From contig NZ_PSWS01000058.1 of assembly GCF_002932875.1 (NCBI RefSeq), positions 1 to 64,000 on the forward strand: 64,000 bases of DNA, read 5' to 3'. Of the stretch, positions 16,655-23,567 are shown one piece after another. The DNA is from Rathayibacter tritici. Its GTDB lineage: Bacteria > Actinomycetota > Actinomycetes > Actinomycetales > Microbacteriaceae. The notes beneath the pieces are model-generated. The model searched no databases, was not told the origin of the DNA, and saw nothing but the letters and a program-made list of their open reading frames with translations. How positions within the stretch are numbered: position 1 is the stretch's first letter; every line of letters begins with the position of its first letter. The position numbers were made by a program, and so were the translations under genes.

Positions 16655-17005
16655 TCAGGCCCAGCCGAGGTCGTGCAGCCGCTCGTCGTCGATGCCGTAG
16701 AAGTGCGCGATCTCGTGCACGAGTGTGACGTGGATCTCGTCCCGCAGGGAGTCCAGATCCTCGCAGGCCGCCAGGTGCGGCTCCCGGAACACAACGATGC
16801 GGTCGGGCATCTCGCCGAATCCGTAGCGCTCGCGCTCGGTCAGTGCGACGCCGTCGTAGTAGCCCAGCACATCGAGAGTGCCGTCCTCCGGCCGGTCCTC
16901 CACGACGAACACGAGGTTGTCGAGGCCGTCGACCATATCGTCGGGGAGGGCGTCGAGCTCGGCAACGACCAGGGCCTCGAAGGCGTACTCGTCCAGGTCG
17001 AGCAT
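16655..17005 (-). CDS. minimal zinc metallopeptidase (zincin-like, HExxH)
   Basis: This 116-residue protein belongs to the very small actinobacterial metallopeptidase group. The zinc motif HEIAHFYGID has His97, Glu98 and His101, with a third ligand at Asp106. The upstream strand RYGFGEMPDRIVVFREP is also typical. The start MLDLDEYAFEALVVAELDALP matches family N-termini. It is cytoplasmic, with no signal peptide. The substrate is unknown. It is transcribed leftward, away from tRNA-His. Confidence 0.87.
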   Translation of the reverse strand: MLDLDEYAFEALVVAELDALPDDMVDGLDNLVFVVEDRPEDGTLDVLGYYDGVALTERERYGFGEMPDRIVVFREPHLAACEDLDSLRDEIHVTLVHEIAHFYGIDDERLHDLGWA

Positions 17006-17054
17006 CCGTGGCCTCTCTCTACGCGTGCTCGTGATCGGCCGCTGGAGAGGCGAA

Positions 17055-17081
17055 GAGGCCCGGAGTCGGAACTCCGGGCCT
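17055..17081 (-). terminator. hairpin terminator after tRNA-His
   Basis: The inverted repeat GAGGCCCGGAGT / ACTCCGGGCCTC with loop CGGA lies about 25 bases past the 3' end of the reverse-strand tRNA-His. It fits a terminator for that tRNA transcript. Confidence 0.75.
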
Positions 17082-17103
17082 CTTCCGCTGCATGTACAGC
17101 TAC

Positions 17104-17180
17104 TGGGGTGAGTAACGGGGCTCGAACCCGCGACCTCCTAGACCACAACCAGGCGCTCTGCCAACTGAGCTATACCCACC
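17104..17180 (-). tRNA. tRNA-His (GTG anticodon)
   Basis: A complete cloverleaf on the reverse strand. The acceptor stem GTGGGTA pairs with TACTCAC, the anticodon loop is TTGTGGT (anticodon GTG), and the T-loop is GGTTCGAGCC. The extra 5' G (position -1, at 17180) opposite discriminator C is specific to tRNA-His. The 3' CCA is encoded (17104-17106). Confidence 0.95.
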
Positions 17181-17223
17181 AGGAGCGTGTTCCGCCGGGG
17201 CGACCCCGCGAAGCACCTGTACG

Positions 17224-17229
17224 AGAGTA
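17224..17229 (-). promoter_or_regulatory. candidate -10 box of tRNA-His
   Basis: TACTCT, preceded by GTAG, lies 44 bases upstream of the tRNA. The same TACNCT hexamer occurs before the other three tRNA genes of the window. Confidence 0.5.
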
Positions 17230-17850
17230 CTACATCCGCGAGGCGAACTCGTCCACGACGGCGGCCGAGACAGCCTGCACCTCGGCCGTGGTCGGTCCCG
17301 GCTCCGCCACGAAGACGGCGCGGCGGTAGTACTGGAGTTCCCGGATGCTCTCGAGGATGTCTGCGAGAGCGCGGTGGCCGCCATTCTTCTTCGGGGCGTT
17401 GAAGTAGATGCGGGGGAACCAGCGCCGGGCCAGCTCCTTGATCGTGCTGACGTCGACGTTGCGGTAGTGCAGGTGAGCGTCGAGGCGGGGCATGAACGTG
17501 GCCAGGAACGCGCGGTCGGTGCCGATCGAGTTGCCGGCGAGCGGCGCCTGCTGCTCGGCCGGGACATGCCGGAGCACGTACTCGAGCACTTCGTACTCGG
17601 CTTCCGCGACACTCACTCCGGAGGGAATCTCGGTGAGCAGCCCCGAGGTCTCGTGCATCGTCCGGACGAACTCACCCATGTTCTTGAGCGCGGTGGCGTC
17701 CGGTCTGATGACGAGCGAGAGGCCCTCATCCAGGGGATTCAGCTCGAAGTCGGTGACGACGACAGCGATCTCGACCAGCTCGTCGACGGCGAGATCGAGC
17801 CCCGTCATCTCGCAGTCGATCCAGACAAGACGGTCGGGGGCGCTACTCAT
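17230..17850 (-). CDS. orn: oligoribonuclease
   Basis: Orn is a 3'-5' exoribonuclease of the DEDDh family that degrades 2-5-mer RNAs, including pGpG from c-di-GMP turnover. The protein has 206 residues from the ATG at 17850; a GTG at 17880 is an alternative start. The first motif WIDCEMTGLDL (Asp12, Glu14), the second around PLAGNSIGTDRAFL and the third with HRALADILESIRELQYYR (His-Asp) are intact. No strong ribosome binding site is seen. It lies upstream of tRNA-His on the same strand. Confidence 0.95.
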   Translation of the reverse strand: MSSAPDRLVWIDCEMTGLDLAVDELVEIAVVVTDFELNPLDEGLSLVIRPDATALKNMGEFVRTMHETSGLLTEIPSGVSVAEAEYEVLEYVLRHVPAEQQAPLAGNSIGTDRAFLATFMPRLDAHLHYRNVDVSTIKELARRWFPRIYFNAPKKNGGHRALADILESIRELQYYRRAVFVAEPGPTTAEVQAVSAAVVDEFASRM

Positions 17851-17918
17851 GCCGGGCAGTCTATCCGCGGCCACCGACACCCGATCCTGTCCGCGCGCTC
17901 CTCCTAGACTGAATCCCC

Positions 17919-18140
17919 GTGATCGCGCTCGTCTGCTCCCTTCTGATCGTCAACGCCGTGTGGAATGCGGTCGTCTGGCCGCCCTTCCTGCGTCGCGTGC
18001 GGAAGGATCCGCGCGCACGCGATGCCGATGGCCGGGCGACGACCTTCCTCCGCGTCCACACGGTGCTCATCGGGACCTCGCTCGCCCTCGCCGCCGTTTC
18101 GCTCGTCGGGGGAGTGCTCGGACTAGTCCAGGGCGCGTAG
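17919..18140 (+). CDS. SCO4848-like small membrane protein
   Basis: This 73-residue protein has two predicted membrane helices (about 2-20 and 48-70). They are joined by a basic loop with FLRRVRKDPRARDADGRATTFLRVH, the hallmark of the SCO4848-type actinobacterial membrane proteins. The GTG start is divergent from orn. Function is unknown. Confidence 0.78.
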   Translation: MIALVCSLLIVNAVWNAVVWPPFLRRVRKDPRARDADGRATTFLRVHTVLIGTSLALAAVSLVGGVLGLVQGA

Positions 18141-18371
18141 TCGGCAGGGGAGCGGGCTCGGACGGACGTCGAGGTGGAACGAGAACGTCCGACGAGGATC
18201 CGGCGCCGAGCCGATCCTCGCCGTCTGCGACAACCCGGCGGTGATCGCGCTGTGGTCCGACGAGCGCCTACCGACCGTCGTCATCCCGGGCTGGGGTGTC
18301 CGCCTGACGGAGGGTCCTCCCCTCGAACCGACGGCGGTCTGAGGGCCGAGTGTGACGTTCCGGCGCTGCGG
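18141..18371. other. 231-bp interval, no convincing gene
   Basis: A forward frame open to a TGA near 18341 has protein-like composition (AEPILAVCDNPAVIALW, LPTVVIPGWG). It has no start codon with a ribosome binding site, so it may be a gene remnant or chance. Confidence 0.35.
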
Positions 18372-18444
18372 TGCCCCCGGCAGGACTCGAACCTGCGACC
18401 GTCAGATTAGAAGGCTGCTGCTCTATCCGCTGAGCTACGGGGGC
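18372..18444 (-). tRNA. tRNA-Arg (TCT anticodon)
   Basis: Reverse-strand cloverleaf. The acceptor stem GCCCCCG pairs with CGGGGGC, the discriminator is A, the anticodon loop is CTTCTAA (anticodon TCT), and the T-arm is GCAGGTTCGAGTCCTGC. The CCA end is not encoded. Confidence 0.95.
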
Positions 18445-18452
18445 GCCTGGTC

Positions 18453-18458
18453 AGGGTA
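18453..18458 (-). promoter_or_regulatory. candidate -10 box of tRNA-Arg
   Basis: TACCCT, preceded by GTAG, lies only 9 bases before the mature tRNA 5' end, the distance expected for a transcript starting at or near the tRNA. Confidence 0.55.
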
Positions 18459-18703
18459 CTACGAGGCCGAGCGGGCGCCCGTCGTCCTGGCGTCCCCCGC
18501 GGGCGGGTCACCCGCTCGACATCCGCGGTTTCATCCTCCCGCCTGGCCCTCGAACGAGGACTCGCGGGTCCTGCATCCGTAACACACCGGTACATCGGAG
18601 GCAACACCGGCGTGTTTCCCAACGGATGTCGGTGGAGTGTCATTCGGGCATCTACTGTGGAGTTGTCCGGAATTACAACGACGTAACGAACGGAGGTACG
18701 ACC

Positions 18704-18814
18704 ATGCTGCTCCTCGCCATCCTCGGTGGAATCGCCGTCGCGTGGACGATCGTCGCGGCGCCCCTCGCCGTGCTGGTCGGCCGAGTCGCCCGTGCACGAG
18801 ATGCACACAGCTAG
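18704..18814 (+). CDS. 36-residue hydrophobic membrane peptide
   Basis: A very short but credible gene. The ATG follows a strong GGAGG ribosome binding site (18692-18696). The product begins MLLLAILGGIAVAWTIVAA and forms one membrane helix followed by the basic tail GRVARARDAHS. A good terminator hairpin lies 25 bases after the stop. I know no function. Its size hides it from most gene callers. It could also be read with a longer N-terminus from ATG 18626, but that start lacks a ribosome binding site. Confidence 0.65.
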   Translation: MLLLAILGGIAVAWTIVAAPLAVLVGRVARARDAHS

Positions 18815-18839
18815 TCCGTACATGCACCGCCGCACCACA

Positions 18840-18877
18840 GAGAAGGCCCCGACCGCTATCGCGATCGGGGCCTTCTC
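18840..18877 (+). terminator. hairpin terminator after small membrane peptide
   Basis: GAGAAGGCCCCGA pairs with TCGGGGCCTTCTC across a 12-base loop that can itself partly pair. The hairpin ends transcription from 18704 and may also serve the convergent gene at 18925. Confidence 0.8.
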
Positions 18878-18924
18878 TGCATCTTCGGGTGGTGGCTGCT
18901 GGGGAGATGCGCTGGTGATCGGCC

Positions 18925-19947
18925 TTAGAGGGCAGTGTGCTCGTCCCGCTGGTCGTTCTCGGCGGCGGAGCGCTGGAAGCGGGCTTCGTCCGCGCGGACG
19001 ACGGCGTCGTCCTGGCCGTCCGGATCGGCCGGGGCGCCGGCCGGTGTGCCGTCGCCGCGGAAGGCCTGCCCATTGTTCCCGACGGGCGACGGAGCGCCCG
19101 CGTCCTGCTCGGACTCCTTACCGGCAGTGACGGGCTTCGTCTCGACGGGCGGCAGCTCTTCGACGGTGCGCTCGCGCGAGGGGACGTCCAAGCGATCGAC
19201 GTCGGCGAGGAGGCGGTGCGTCTCGTCCTGCGATGCGTCTGCGGCCGACGGCGGCAGGACGATCGTGGGAGTCACGGCGGCGGCCGTACCCTCCGCAGCG
19301 CCGGACGCGGTCGCGGCACCCACGACGACGGGGGCCACCGCCGCCGGCTGAGCGGCCGAGGGAGTGGTCCCCTCCGGTGCCGTCCTCCCGGTGTTCCCGA
19401 TCTGCTCGGCCAGGTCCGAGAGTGCCGACTCGGCCGAGTCCTCACGACCGGTCTCCGAGAATCGCCAGCGCTCGAGGTCTTCCAGGAACGCCTTCCGCGC
19501 GCGCCCCGGCTTGTCGCGCCAGAGCACCAGTCGGTCGCGGAACTCGCCCACGCTCGCCTGCGTCTGGTACCCGCCGGTGCTGGAGGTGTGCTTGAGTTCG
19601 GCGAGCTCGTGTGCGGCCCAGTTGGCTGCGACTCCGGAGCCCTTGATCGGCAGCAAGCGCAGGTGGGTCTCGGCCTGGGCCGATGCGCGGTCGCTGAGGA
19701 CGCGTTCGGGGCTGCTCAGGGCGTTCCAAGCGGAGGCATCGACGGCGGCATCCACGAGCGTCGCGATGATCGCGTTCTTGCGCTCGTAATCCTGCTGCCG
19801 GATCAGGCGCGCTATCGACGCGCGAAAGACGGAGCCGATCACGACCGCTCCGATCACGACCGCCAACAGCACCACGACGGCCGTGAAGACCGCCTGGTGC
19901 CCGTCACTCGTACGGATCCAGGACATGAACTCGTTCCACCACTGCAT
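18925..19947 (-). CDS. membrane-anchored protein of unknown function with disordered tail
   Basis: This 340-residue protein has one membrane helix (about 20-40, VFTAVVVLLAVVIGAVVIG) after a short N-terminus. A charged helical region (about 45-165) contains LIRQQDYERKNAIIATLVDAA and ANWAAHELAELKHTS. The final half is low-complexity, rich in Ala, Pro, Thr and Asp. The regular beginning is conserved in related actinobacterial proteins, in my recollection, with no assigned role. The ATG at 19947 is chosen because it gives the membrane anchor directly. No ribosome binding site is obvious. Confidence 0.75.
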   Translation of the reverse strand: MQWWNEFMSWIRTSDGHQAVFTAVVVLLAVVIGAVVIGSVFRASIARLIRQQDYERKNAIIATLVDAAVDASAWNALSSPERVLSDRASAQAETHLRLLPIKGSGVAANWAAHELAELKHTSSTGGYQTQASVGEFRDRLVLWRDKPGRARKAFLEDLERWRFSETGREDSAESALSDLAEQIGNTGRTAPEGTTPSAAQPAAVAPVVVGAATASGAAEGTAAAVTPTIVLPPSAADASQDETHRLLADVDRLDVPSRERTVEELPPVETKPVTAGKESEQDAGAPSPVGNNGQAFRGDGTPAGAPADPDGQDDAVVRADEARFQRSAAENDQRDEHTAL

Positions 19948-20019
19948 GGGGCGAACGCTAGCCGTGGCCGCCACCGCCTCTCGTTCGGCACGCCGCCGAG
20001 CGGATGGATCGGCGCGGAC

Positions 20020-20256
20020 TCAAGCGACCCGGAACACCTCGATCGCGTCATCGACACTCCAGAACTCGCCCAGCTCGGCACCCGCGGGCATCCCCGCGCG
20101 AAGGAGCCGGGCGCGGTAACGCTCACCGAGCGGGTCGTCCACGAGCTCGATGTGGCCGACGACGGACCCCGAGCCGGAGCTGACGCGCCACAGCCGGGAG
20201 TTGACGCGAGTGAGCGACGGCGGGGTGCGGATCGCGTGCAGAGTGGACAGTGACAT
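20020..20256 (-). CDS. small hypothetical protein (78 residues)
   Basis: Unrecognised. The ATG at 20256 has a strong AGGAGG ribosome binding site, better than the upstream ATG at 20289. The protein is compact: RLWRVSSGSGSVVGHIELV followed by GERYRARLLRAGMPAGAELGEFWSVDDAIEVFRVA. The end resembles small domains that pair a modified beta strand set with a 'F-x-S-x-D-A-I-x-x-F' helix. It is probably soluble, without a signal peptide. It lies just upstream of the 18925 gene on the same strand. Confidence 0.7.
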   Translation of the reverse strand: MSLSTLHAIRTPPSLTRVNSRLWRVSSGSGSVVGHIELVDDPLGERYRARLLRAGMPAGAELGEFWSVDDAIEVFRVA

Positions 20257-20342
20257 CGGTTCCTCCTGCTTCAGGGTCGGAGCACTCACCGGCTGAGTGC
20301 TGTCGCAGACTACGGCCGACCACCGACATCCCCGGCCGCGAT

Positions 20343-21350
20343 TCAGCGCAGGGTCGTGCCGTGCACCGCGAACTCCTCGATGGCCTCGATCTCCTCCGCT
20401 GAGAGGGGTCCTGCGTCGAGCGCAGCGACGTTCTGCTCGAGCTGGGCGACGCTCGAGGCGCCGATGATCGCGCTGGTGACCGTCGGCACGCGGAGCACCC
20501 AGCTCAGCGCGAGCTGCGCCAGTGACTGCCCGCGCTGCTGGGCGATCGCCGTCAGGCCCCGCGCCCGCGCGAGGTACGCGTCATCGATCCGGTCGGCGGA
20601 GAGGAAGCGGGAGGTTGCGGCGCGAGAACCCTCCGGGACGGTGCCGTCGAGGTAGCGGTCGGTCAGCAGGCCCTGCGCCAGCGGCGAGAAGACGATGCAG
20701 CCGGATCCGAGTTCGTCCAGGACGGGGAAGAGGCCGTCCTCAGGGCCGCGGTCGAAGAGGGAGTAGCGCGGCTGGTGCAGCAGGAGCGGGACGCCGCTGC
20801 CCGCAAGCGCAGCCTCGGCCGCCCGGGTCTGCTCGGGCGAGTAATTGGAGATGCCGGCGTAGAGCGCCTTGCCCTGCTGCACGGCGGTGACCAGGGCGCC
20901 CATGGTCTCCTCGATCGGTGTCTCAGGGTCCGGCCGGTGGGAGTAGAAGACGTCGACGTAGTCCACGCCGATCCGCCGCAGGCTTTGATCGAGGGAGGAG
21001 AGCAGATACTTGCGCGACCCGCCGTCGCCGTACGGCCCCGGCCACATGTCGTAACCGGCCTTCGAGGAGATCACCATCTCGTCGCGATAGGGCAGGAGGT
21101 CCTCGGCGAGGATCCGACCGAAGGCTGTCTCGGCTGCCCCGTAAGGCGGTCCATAGTTGTTCGCGAGGTCGACATGGGTGATGCCGAGGTCGAACGCGCG
21201 GCGCAGGATCGCCCGCTGAGTGTCGAGGGTGCGGTCGGACCCGAAGTTGTGCCAGAGGCCCAGAGAGAGCGCGGGCAGGAGCAACCCGCTCCGTCCGGTG
21301 CGTCGGTAGTCCATACGGTCGTAGCGGGCGGGGGCGGCGTCGTAGCTCAC
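20343..21350 (-). CDS. aldo/keto reductase, YghZ/Gpr-like
   Basis: This NADPH-dependent aldehyde reductase has 335 residues. The catalytic set is visible: Asp in HVDLANNYGPPYG with its Tyr, Lys in SSKAGYDMWPGPYG, and His in VFYSHRPDPETP. The extra segments KYLLSSLDQSLRRIGVDYVD and RYSLFDRGPEDGLF put it in the YghZ (L-glyceraldehyde 3-phosphate reductase)/Kv-beta-like branch, which detoxifies methylglyoxal and related aldehydes. The start is GTG at 21350. No operon partner is evident, and the real substrate is not proven by sequence. Confidence 0.9.
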   Translation of the reverse strand: MSYDAAPARYDRMDYRRTGRSGLLLPALSLGLWHNFGSDRTLDTQRAILRRAFDLGITHVDLANNYGPPYGAAETAFGRILAEDLLPYRDEMVISSKAGYDMWPGPYGDGGSRKYLLSSLDQSLRRIGVDYVDVFYSHRPDPETPIEETMGALVTAVQQGKALYAGISNYSPEQTRAAEAALAGSGVPLLLHQPRYSLFDRGPEDGLFPVLDELGSGCIVFSPLAQGLLTDRYLDGTVPEGSRAATSRFLSADRIDDAYLARARGLTAIAQQRGQSLAQLALSWVLRVPTVTSAIIGASSVAQLEQNVAALDAGPLSAEEIEAIEEFAVHGTTLR

Positions 21351-21470
21351 GCGGCGACTCTATTCCAGGGGTGCGGGCTCACGGAATGCACAGGGCCGAG
21401 AGGGTGTTGGATCAGGGGACGCGCCCGGCGCCCCGGATGCGTCGATGCGACAGGAAGTGAGTCACACGCA

Positions 21471-21998
21471 ATGCGCACATTCGTACTCGCCGGAGGATGC
21501 TTCTGGTGTTTGGACGCCGTCTATCGCGTCCTTGATGGCGTGACCGACGTCGTTTCCGGTTACACCGGCGGCCGCACGACCGAACCCGACTACGAGGACG
21601 TCTGCTCCGGTCGCACCGGGCACGCGGAGGCGGTCGCCGTCACCTTCGACCCCGAGATGATCCCCGAGCAGGTGATCCTCGATGTCTTCTTCACCCTGCA
21701 CGACCCCCGCCAGCTGAACCGTCAGGGCAACGACGTCGGCACGCAGTACCGCTCAGCGATGTTCTACTCCTCGGACGAGGAGAAGGAACTGTTCGAGTCC
21801 GCCCGTGACCGGGCGTCGGAGTGGTGGGAGGGCCCGATCGTCACCGAGATCTCTCCCTTGGGGGTCTACTACCCGGCGGAGGACTATCACCAGGACTTCT
21901 TCGCGAAGAACCCGGGGCAGGGCTACTGCCTCGCCGTCGCGCTGCCGAAGGTGAATAAAATCCGTTCGTCGTACTCGTCCTACATCACCGCGTCGTAA
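21471..21998 (+). CDS. msrA: peptide methionine sulfoxide reductase A
   Basis: MsrA reduces S-methionine sulfoxide in oxidised proteins. The protein has 175 residues. Catalytic Cys10 lies in AGGCFWCLDAVY, very near the N-terminus, so the ATG at 21471 is the natural start. Family motifs SGYTGG, GHAEAV, FFTLHDP and GTQYRSAMFY follow. The Cys at position 13 next to the active site could help recycling; the usual C-terminal resolving Cys is represented only by the one in QGYCLAVALPK. A terminator follows at 22038. Confidence 0.95.
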   Translation: MRTFVLAGGCFWCLDAVYRVLDGVTDVVSGYTGGRTTEPDYEDVCSGRTGHAEAVAVTFDPEMIPEQVILDVFFTLHDPRQLNRQGNDVGTQYRSAMFYSSDEEKELFESARDRASEWWEGPIVTEISPLGVYYPAEDYHQDFFAKNPGQGYCLAVALPKVNKIRSSYSSYITAS

Positions 21999-22037
21999 CG
22001 CTCCTCCACAGGGAACGGCTTCGTCGGTTTCTCCCCA

Positions 22038-22072
22038 GAAGGGCCCACCTCCACCTCGGAGTCGGGCCCTTC
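22038..22072 (+). terminator. hairpin terminator after msrA
   Basis: GAAGGGCCC and GGGCCCTTC form a nine-base stem about 40 bases past the msrA stop. Confidence 0.75.
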
Positions 22073-22176
22073 GTCGCGACACTGTCTCTGCGGCGCCCGA
22101 GCGGTACCAGCCCCCTCCGCCCGGGCGCCGTCTCCGCCGCAGACGTGGCGGGGGAGGATGAAGAGAGGACACGACC

Positions 22177-22734
22177 ATGACCGACACACTGACCGTCATC
22201 GGGACCATCGGCACCGACCCACGGAGCATCGACACCTCCACCGGCACGGCAATGACCAGCTTCCGCCTGGCCACAGCGCAGCGACGCTACGACCGAACCG
22301 AGCAGCGCTGGATCGACGTCTCTACCAACTGGTACACCGTCACTGCGTTCAACGGCCTCGCCGGCAACGCGCTGTCCTCTCTGTCCCGGGGCGACCGAGT
22401 CCTGGTCACCGGCCGACTCGGCGTGAAGGCGTGGGAGGCGGGCGGGAAGACCGGGACCGATGTGGTCATCACGGCCGAGGGCATCGGACACGATCTCGCC
22501 TGGGGTACGACCCGCTACACGAAGACCGTGGTGCGGGTCGCCGCGCCCGCCGCCCCCGCGGGTGAGCCGGCCTGGAGCGAGGAGGCGCCCGGGGAGGGGT
22601 CCACGCCGAAGGACTGGGGAGGCGCGACGGAGGGATCCGGAGCCGTCCGTGCTGCGGAGGAATCGCGATCGATGGTCGGGCGTGAGGAGGACGCTCCGCT
22701 GATCTCGGTAGGATCCGGGGACACCCCGTTCTGA
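22177..22734 (+). CDS. single-stranded DNA-binding protein paralogue
   Basis: This OB-fold SSB-like protein has 185 residues. LTVIGTIGTDPRS opens the fold, FRLATAQRRYD and DVSTNWYTVTAFNGLAGN are the typical ssDNA-binding strands, and GDRVLVTGRLGVKAWE follows. A disordered Gly/Glu-rich linker ends in SGDTPF, a weak version of the acidic DDDIPF tip used to recruit partners. It is probably the second SSB many actinobacteria have, since the main one usually sits with rpsF/rpsR. It is monocistronic or cotranscribed with the next lipoprotein gene. Confidence 0.9.
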   Translation: MTDTLTVIGTIGTDPRSIDTSTGTAMTSFRLATAQRRYDRTEQRWIDVSTNWYTVTAFNGLAGNALSSLSRGDRVLVTGRLGVKAWEAGGKTGTDVVITAEGIGHDLAWGTTRYTKTVVRVAAPAAPAGEPAWSEEAPGEGSTPKDWGGATEGSGAVRAAEESRSMVGREEDAPLISVGSGDTPF

Positions 22735-22779
22735 TCAGGGGCCCGAAGCGAGAGCCGCTGCGGTGGGGAGGAGCCAGGC

Positions 22780-23256
22780 GTGAGACGCAACCGCGCGGCC
22801 CATATCGTGCTCGCGATCGGCGCTCTCACCGCCTGCCTCGGTGGCTGCACGGCGCCCGGAGCGCCCGAGCCCGACACCTCGGCAACCGCGTCGCAAGAGT
22901 CGGTTCCCGAACAGGCCGCCCCCGCCGCCTATGTCCCCGGCGGGACGACCGAGCAGAACCTCCCGGCCTTCGAGCAGACGTTGCGGTCGGCCGCAGAGCC
23001 CGATCCTGAGGTGGCCGGTTCGAGGGTGGTCCAGGCGCTCGTTGCAGCCGGATTCCCTCGCGAGTCACTGCAAGTGACGGCCGACGAGACCTCGGTCGGA
23101 CTCGACGCGGACTCGGTGCAGGTCTCCGTCAAGCTCGGCGAGTCCTGCCTCGTTGGTCAGTACGGTCCGAAGAGCGGCGGTGTGCGGGCCGTGATCGCGG
23201 CGCCGATCGCGACCGGTGCCTGCCTCGTCGGCCGTACGGAGCCGATCGAGGGCTGA
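22780..23256 (+). CDS. putative lipoprotein (DUF6993-like)
   Basis: The GTG start has a GGGGAGGAG ribosome binding site. The 158-residue product has a lipoprotein signal peptide with lipobox LGGC (Cys about residue 24), so it should be anchored on the outer face of the membrane. A Ser/Pro/Glu-rich spacer leads to a small domain with ALVAAGFPRESLQVTADETSVGLDADSVQVSVKLGESCLVGQ. Two cysteines (in ESCLV and GACLV) could form a disulfide. The domain resembles an actinobacterial family of unknown function, tentatively DUF6993 from memory. Confidence 0.78.
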   Translation: MRRNRAAHIVLAIGALTACLGGCTAPGAPEPDTSATASQESVPEQAAPAAYVPGGTTEQNLPAFEQTLRSAAEPDPEVAGSRVVQALVAAGFPRESLQVTADETSVGLDADSVQVSVKLGESCLVGQYGPKSGGVRAVIAAPIATGACLVGRTEPIEG

Positions 23257-23567
23257 GACGCTCGTACCCCGAACGGGGTGCGAGTCGGAGAACCGATGCT
23301 CGAAAAGGGAGGCACGGTGCTCCTGCGGGGTCGGCCTGCCCGTGGCTGATCGGGCCGCCGAGCACAGCGGAACCGCCGGTGGCGCACCTCTCTCCGTTGC
23401 GAGCACCGGCGGGAGTGTGTCGATCCGGGCGGACAACGACCCTGCCCGGGCCCCCTCGGTCGGGTTAGGCTGCCCTGACCGACATCTGTGCCCCATCTGA
23501 GGATCACGGGGACGATCGTGCCGACGGGAGTGTTCGGCACGAGGACCACGACGAGGGGGAACTCGCC
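23257..23567. other. 311-bp interval upstream of the CWB2 gene
   Basis: No gene is supported here. It holds a short hairpin right after the lipoprotein gene (CCCCGAACGGGG near 23267-23278) and probably the promoter of the next gene. The GGGGGAACTCGCC before its ATG contains a weak ribosome binding site. Confidence 0.5.
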
